This document shows, piece after piece, positions 5,606 to 8,979 of a stretch of 8,979 nucleotides of DNA. Made by a program: the position numbers and the translations under genes. Under the pieces are notes generated by a model. It was given only the letters and a program-made list of their open reading frames with translations. It had not been told where the DNA came from and ran no database searches. Source of the DNA: Actinomycetota bacterium (GTDB taxonomy: Bacteria > Actinomycetota > Acidimicrobiia > Acidimicrobiales > Ilumatobacteraceae); assembly GCA_018882725.1 (NCBI GenBank), contig VERK01000082.1:1-8979 (forward strand), read 5' to 3'. Within the stretch, counting starts at the first letter, position 1. Each line of letters begins with the position of its first letter.

Positions 5606-6826
5606 ATGAGCCGCATCGACGACGTTCTCGGTGAGGTGGCCGCTCTGGGGGCCGACGACATCGCGTGGAAGAGCGGACGAGCGTTCTCACTCGCTTACTA
5701 CGCCGGCCCCGACGTTCAACGCGTGGCCGACGAGGCGTTCGCGATGTACGGATCGGCGAACGGTTTGAACGTGGATGCCTTTCCGAGTTTGCGTCGGTTC
5801 CAATCCGACGTGGTGTCGACGGTGAGCGACTGGCTTTCCGCTCCGGACAGTGCGGCTGGGTTCATGACGAGCGGCGGCACCGAGTCGATCCTGTTGGCCG
5901 TGAAGGCAGCACGAGAGTTCGGTCGCCGTGAACGCGGGATCCTCTCCCCCAACGTCGTGATGCCGACCTCGGCGCACGCGGCCTTCGAGAAGGGTTGCTA
6001 CTACTTCGGAGTCGAAGCGCGTCGCGCACCGGTGCGTGGCGATTGGCGCGCCGACGTCACAGCCATGGAATCGCTCATCGACGAGAACACGGTCATGCTC
6101 GTCGGTTCGGCCCCGCAGTACCCGCAAGGTGTTATCGATCCGATTCCGGCCATCGCATCACTCGCGCAGTCGCGTGACTTGCTGTGTCACGTGGACGCCT
6201 GCATGGGTGGCGTCACGCTCCACTTCCTCGAGATCTCGGGCGAGACAGTCGCGCCGTGGAATTTCTCGGTACCGGGTGTCACGAGCATGTCGGTCGATCT
6301 TCACAAGTACGGCTACACGTCGAAGGGTGCGTCGGTCGTCGTGTACCGAACGAAGGCGTTGCGTGCGCTCCAGACGTTCGTGACCGACAATTGGCTGGGC
6401 GGCCTCTACGGGTCGTCGGGCATCCTCGGCACCAAGAGCGGCGGCCCCATGGCGGCCGCGTGGGCGGTTCTGCGCTACCTCGGTGACGACGGCTACCGCG
6501 ACCTCACGCTGCGCGCGCGCAAGGCCGCACTGCAACTGGCCGATGCGGTCGACGCTCACCCCGATCTCGTCCTGCGCGCCCACCCCGATTTGACGCTCTT
6601 GTCCTTCGGATCGGAGCGGGTCGACCCCTTCGCGATCGCTGATTCGCTGGCCACCAAGGGCTGGTACGTCGATCGGCAGTCCCCTCCCCCATCGCTGCAT
6701 TGCACGGTGAACGCGGTGCACGATCAGGTGATCGACGAATTCGTGGCCGATCTGGCGGTGGCCGTGGGTGAGGCATCGGCGGCGGCGACTGCCGGTTCGG
6801 CCGGTGCCTACGGCACGGTCGACTGA
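5606..6826 (+). CDS. Sphingosine-1-phosphate-lyase-like group II PLP-dependent decarboxylase/lyase
   Basis: From the ATG at 5606 the protein has 406 residues. Family blocks appear in order: NGLNVDAFPSLRRFQSDV (about 53-70), FMTSGGTESILLAVKAARE (PLP phosphate loop, SGGTES at 89-94), SAHAAFEK (H124 stacks on PLP), LVGSAPQYPQGVIDPI (165-180), CHVDACMGG (D197) and MSVDLHKYGYTSKGASVVVYR (Schiff-base K234). GGLYGSSGILGTKSGGPMAAAW follows. HKYGY...KG and SAPQYPxGVIDP are closest to sphingosine-1-phosphate lyases rather than to glutamate or tyrosine decarboxylases. Unlike the eukaryotic lyase there is no N-terminal membrane anchor, so it should be soluble. The true substrate in an actinobacterium is unknown: a long-chain base phosphate or another phospho-amino compound is possible. 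The upstream ATG at 5528 would add 26 unrelated residues. The C-terminal 20 residues are an Ala/Gly-rich tail. The next gene follows after 39 bases. Confidence 0.85.
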   Translation: MSRIDDVLGEVAALGADDIAWKSGRAFSLAYYAGPDVQRVADEAFAMYGSANGLNVDAFPSLRRFQSDVVSTVSDWLSAPDSAAGFMTSGGTESILLAVKAAREFGRRERGILSPNVVMPTSAHAAFEKGCYYFGVEARRAPVRGDWRADVTAMESLIDENTVMLVGSAPQYPQGVIDPIPAIASLAQSRDLLCHVDACMGGVTLHFLEISGETVAPWNFSVPGVTSMSVDLHKYGYTSKGASVVVYRTKALRALQTFVTDNWLGGLYGSSGILGTKSGGPMAAAWAVLRYLGDDGYRDLTLRARKAALQLADAVDAHPDLVLRAHPDLTLLSFGSERVDPFAIADSLATKGWYVDRQSPPPSLHCTVNAVHDQVIDEFVADLAVAVGEASAAATAGSAGAYGTVD

Positions 6827-6865
6827 CCCCTCGCCTGATCCCGCGACTGACCCGATCGTGCCAAC

Positions 6866-8032
6866 ATGACAGGCATGAGCCTGCGTTTCGGAATCTTCAT
6901 GCCGCCCATGCACAAGACCGGGATCAACCCGACCTTGGCCCTGCATCGCAATCTCCAATTGGTCGAGCACCTCGACCGCCTCGGCTACCACGAGGCCTGG
7001 ATCGGCGAACACCATTCGGCCGGTTCCGAGTTGATCGCCTCACCCGAGGTGTTCATCGCGGCCGCGGCCGAACGCACCAAGCACATCAAGTTGGGAACGG
7101 GCGTCTCGTCGTTGCCCTACCACCACCCGTTCATGTTGGCCGATCGCATCGTCATGCTCGACCATCTGACTCGCGGTCGCATGATGTTCGGTGCCGGGCC
7201 CGGACAGCTCACGTCCGACGCGTACATGCTCGGTATCGATCCGATGACGCAGCGGCCGCGCATGGAGCAATCACTCGATGTGATCATGCGTCTGTTCCGG
7301 GGCGAGACCGTCACCGAGTCGACCGACTGGTACACGTGCAACGAAGCGGTGTTGCAGATGAAGCCGTACAGCAACTTCGACATCGTGGTCGCGTCGTCGA
7401 TGTCGCCGTCGGGTTCGAAGTTGGCCGGTAAGTACGGTGTGGGCCTGCTGTCGATCGCCGCTACCGAGCCAGCGGCGTTCCAAGTGCTCGACTACAACCT
7501 CAAGGTGTGGGAGGACGAAGCCGCCCTCCACGGACACACCGTCGATCGCTCGAAGGCGCGACTCATGGGTCCGATGCACATCGCCGAGACCGAGAAGCAA
7601 GCGCGCGAGAATTGTCGTTACGGATTGCGTTGGGTCTGGGACTACTTGAGTCACATCATCCCGGTCGGCGACCCGAGTGCGCCGCCGCCGCCCGAAGACT
7701 TCGACGAGTGGGTCGACGAGGCCAACGATTCGGGCCGCATGGTGATTGGAACTCCCGAGATGGCCATCGCCCAGATCGAACGGCTCCTCGACAAGACCGG
7801 TGGCTTCGGTTGCTACATGTTCCTCGGCGCCGACTTGGCCGACTGGCACCAAACTCTCCGCTCGTACGAGTTGGTGGCCGAACGCGTCATGCCGTACTTC
7901 AACGATCAACTGTCGGCCCCGCAGGCGAGTTACGACCGCGTGGTGGGTGCCGGATCACGGTGGGTCGACGCGACGCTGGGTGCTCAACTCACCGCGATCG
8001 CCGACTACGAGGCGGTCAAAGCCGCGCGCTGA
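6866..8032 (+). CDS. LLM-class (luciferase-like) flavin-dependent monooxygenase
   Basis: This 388-residue protein of the bacterial luciferase-like (TIM-barrel) family uses reduced flavin and oxygen. It shows FGIFMPPMHKTGINPTLAL at the N-terminus, GYHEAWIGEHHSAG (EHH at 48-50), IKLGTGVSSLPYHHPFMLADRIVMLDHLTRGRMMFGAGPG (about 74-113) and PRMEQSLDVIMRLFRG. GCYMFLGADLADW and a helical tail come later. EHH and LGTGV..LPYHHP are the family's flavin/active-site signatures. Length and architecture resemble the roughly 385-residue group that includes limonene 1,2-monooxygenase, but the substrate cannot be assigned. No flavin reductase is adjacent. ATG 6866 is chosen because GATCGT lies 6 bases before it, as at neighbouring starts. 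ATG 6875 (MSLRFG) would also suit the family and shorten it by three residues. It lies 39 bases after the decarboxylase stop, possibly one transcript, and ends 9 bases from the convergent SCO6745-family gene. Confidence 0.88.
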   Translation: MTGMSLRFGIFMPPMHKTGINPTLALHRNLQLVEHLDRLGYHEAWIGEHHSAGSELIASPEVFIAAAAERTKHIKLGTGVSSLPYHHPFMLADRIVMLDHLTRGRMMFGAGPGQLTSDAYMLGIDPMTQRPRMEQSLDVIMRLFRGETVTESTDWYTCNEAVLQMKPYSNFDIVVASSMSPSGSKLAGKYGVGLLSIAATEPAAFQVLDYNLKVWEDEAALHGHTVDRSKARLMGPMHIAETEKQARENCRYGLRWVWDYLSHIIPVGDPSAPPPPEDFDEWVDEANDSGRMVIGTPEMAIAQIERLLDKTGGFGCYMFLGADLADWHQTLRSYELVAERVMPYFNDQLSAPQASYDRVVGAGSRWVDATLGAQLTAIADYEAVKAAR

Positions 8033-8041
8033 TGCTTCGTC

Positions 8042-8782
8042 TCACTGACCGAACACGTGCGACGAGGCCGCCGCGACGAGATCGCCCAGTTCGGCGAGTT
8101 CGCTCTCGCTGAGCACCGACAGGTGACGGCCCATCAAGGTGTTGGTCAGGTTCTCGGCGTTGTCGAATGCCGCGCGATCGACGCTCGGTAGATCGCCGGT
8201 CCAGCCGAAGCGCTGAGCGGTCTCGGGCCCTCCGGTCGGGTTCGACAACACCGCCTGCAGCGGTGTGAGGCCATTGGCCAGAACGGCCACGATGTGCACG
8301 CAACCGCGGAGTTCGCGCAGCACGTGAAGCAATTGGTAGCAGCGTCCCGCGGCGTCGGACGGACGCGCTTGGGCGCGCCAACCAGCGAAGAGGGCCAGCC
8401 CGGTCGGGTCGGCCTGGTCGACGACGGTCGACAACAGATCGGCGAGGCGGGCCGCACCGTTCCAGCCGGCCAGTCGGGTCCTCCCCCACTCCTGGCAGCC
8501 GGCGGTGTACCGATCGGCAGCCGCGCGAGGAGCCTCGACCTGGGCGTTCCACATCTTCGACACCAGGTCCGGGGCGAAGAAGCCGAAGGCACTCACCACG
8601 ACATCGGCGTGCACGTCACCGAGAACGCCACCGCGCCCCACCACGTAGTACACGAAGCCGTTCGGGTAGCCGGCGTCCTTGCCCGCGCCGAGGACGGAAG
8701 GGTCGAGCATGAAGCCGCCGCCGAGCATGCCAACGGGGGCGGCGATACGACGGGCGGTGTCGAGGGCAGTGGCTGTCGTCAT
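8042..8782 (-). CDS. SCO6745-family protein (putative helix-turn-helix-like)
   Basis: The protein has 246 residues from the ATG at 8782 (MTTATALDTARRIAAPVGMLGGGFMLDP...). It matches the actinobacterial SCO6745 family as I recall it. The N-terminus ends in the conserved GYPNGFVYYVVGRGGVLGDVHADVVVSAFGFF (about 38-69). After it comes a helical region with the segments KMWNA, AADRYTAGCQEWGR, LFAGWRAQ and QLLHVLRELRGCVHIVAVLANGLTPLQAVLSN. Databases describe members as containing a helix-turn-helix-like fold, but no function is established to my knowledge. There are no transmembrane segments or catalytic motifs I can name. An in-frame ATG at 8821 would add 13 residues (MGTGRPVWGIVTD), but 8782 fits the family start and has CATAGT 7 bases upstream. 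It is convergent with the monooxygenase gene and divergent from the riboswitch-controlled transcript. Confidence 0.82.
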   Translation of the reverse strand: MTTATALDTARRIAAPVGMLGGGFMLDPSVLGAGKDAGYPNGFVYYVVGRGGVLGDVHADVVVSAFGFFAPDLVSKMWNAQVEAPRAAADRYTAGCQEWGRTRLAGWNGAARLADLLSTVVDQADPTGLALFAGWRAQARPSDAAGRCYQLLHVLRELRGCVHIVAVLANGLTPLQAVLSNPTGGPETAQRFGWTGDLPSVDRAAFDNAENLTNTLMGRHLSVLSESELAELGDLVAAASSHVFGQ

Positions 8783-8789
8783 GTCGGTC

Positions 8790-8795
8790 ACTATG
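8790..8795 (-). promoter_or_regulatory. Possible -10 element for leaderless SCO6745-family gene
   Basis: CATAGT on the minus strand matches TATAAT at 4 of 6 positions and lies 7 bases before the ATG at 8782. No Shine-Dalgarno site is present. A small inverted repeat, ACCGG-N4-CCGGT (8802-8815), sits just upstream and could be an operator or chance. Confidence 0.35.
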
Positions 8796-8849
8796 CCCCA
8801 AACCGGTCGGCCGGTCCCCATTCACCCGTCGATCGCGAGGTACGGTTCG

Positions 8850-8979
8850 GTTGTCGTTGAACCCACCGGGAGAGCAACGGTGCCGCCAGCACCGGGGCGC
8901 CGAAGGAGCAACCACCCCGGAATCTCTCAGGCAACCGGACCGGATGGGTGAGACAACGCTGGAAAGCGGTTCGCCGCAC
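8850..8979 (+). promoter_or_regulatory. Glycine riboswitch: complete first aptamer, second aptamer cut off by window end
   Basis: The conserved glycine-aptamer core is present in order: GGGAGAGC (8868-8875), CGCCGAAGGAGCAA (8898-8911) and ATCTCTCAGGCA (8922-8933). P1 is ACCCACCG (8861-8868) with CGGATGGGT (8941-8949), one A bulged. Leader GTTGTC (8850-8855) pairs perfectly with linker GACAAC (8952-8957). Between them GTT (8856-8858) forms a three-base bulge, followed by GA (8859-8860) opposite GA (8950-8951), the tandem sheared pairs of a kink-turn, as known for the leader-linker element of tandem glycine riboswitches. The next bases, GCTGGAAAGCGG (8958-8969), resemble the start of a second aptamer, which the window truncates. 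Glycine riboswitches usually turn on glycine cleavage (gcv) or glycine transport genes. The controlled gene must lie downstream on the plus strand and cannot be named. TACGGT (8841-8846) is a possible -10, though uncomfortably close. Confidence 0.92.

Noticed and set aside
6158..7015. 285-residue minus-strand open frame across the decarboxylase and monooxygenase genes
   Set aside because: It spans two strong plus-strand genes and the gap between them, and its product has low-complexity His/Arg/Val composition without motifs.
7271..7909. 212-residue minus-strand open frame inside the monooxygenase gene
   Set aside because: It lies wholly antisense to a well-supported enzyme; the translation is Arg/His/Val-rich without recognisable domains.
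1..8979. CRISPR array, transposon, toxin-antitoxin, phage or biosynthetic cluster
   Set aside because: I looked for regular repeats, terminal inverted repeats, transposase motifs and small paired genes and found none. Gene content and codon use look uniform throughout.

Overview
The window is high-GC DNA from an actinobacterium. The evidence is a WhiB-type Fe-S regulator, an SCO6745-family protein, an actinobacterial Cys4/coiled-coil small protein, GTG starts, and genes that mostly lack Shine-Dalgarno sites but carry a -10-like hexamer just before the start codon. The overall look resembles Acidimicrobiia (Ilumatobacter-like), but that lineage is an inference. All the genes look chromosomal and vertically inherited. 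I see no insertion sequence, phage gene, CRISPR array, tRNA or rRNA.

Layout. 1-1076 (+): the 3' end of a gamma-carbonic-anhydrase-like hexapeptide-repeat protein, then a PrmA-type methyltransferase. 1069-4539 (-): four co-directional genes in the order threonine-aldolase-type PLP enzyme, WhiB regulator, APH-fold kinase-like protein, ribokinase. The ribokinase gene overlaps the end of prmA tail to tail. 4627-4986 (+): a small protein with a CX2C-X16-CX3C metal-site motif and a helical tail, divergent from the aldolase. 5137-5514 (-): an FKBP-type prolyl isomerase, facing the small protein across a strong stem-loop. 5606-8032 (+): a sphingosine-1-phosphate-lyase-like PLP decarboxylase, then a luciferase-like flavin monooxygenase. 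8042-8782 (-): an SCO6745-family protein. 8850 to the window end (+): a glycine riboswitch whose first aptamer is complete and whose second is cut off by the window edge. Its controlled gene lies downstream, outside the window.

How the genes work together. Most are housekeeping or general metabolic genes (L11 methylation, ribose phosphorylation, protein folding, amino-acid and PLP chemistry, flavin oxidation) without one obvious shared pathway. The WhiB gene has the best conventional promoter, with a small palindrome upstream, and it precedes the kinase-like gene and ribokinase by short gaps. It may sense redox or iron state and head a short transcription unit. The aldolase can release glycine and the riboswitch senses glycine, but they are about 4 kb apart, so a functional link is only a possibility.

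The most interesting signals are regulatory: (1) the tandem glycine riboswitch with a readable leader-linker kink-turn, and (2) a recurrent A at about -11 and T at about -7 before eight start codons, consistent with leaderless transcription. I did not find a clear new defence or mobile system. No gene-free stretch exceeds 300 bases; the longest gap is 4987-5136, which holds the stem-loop.
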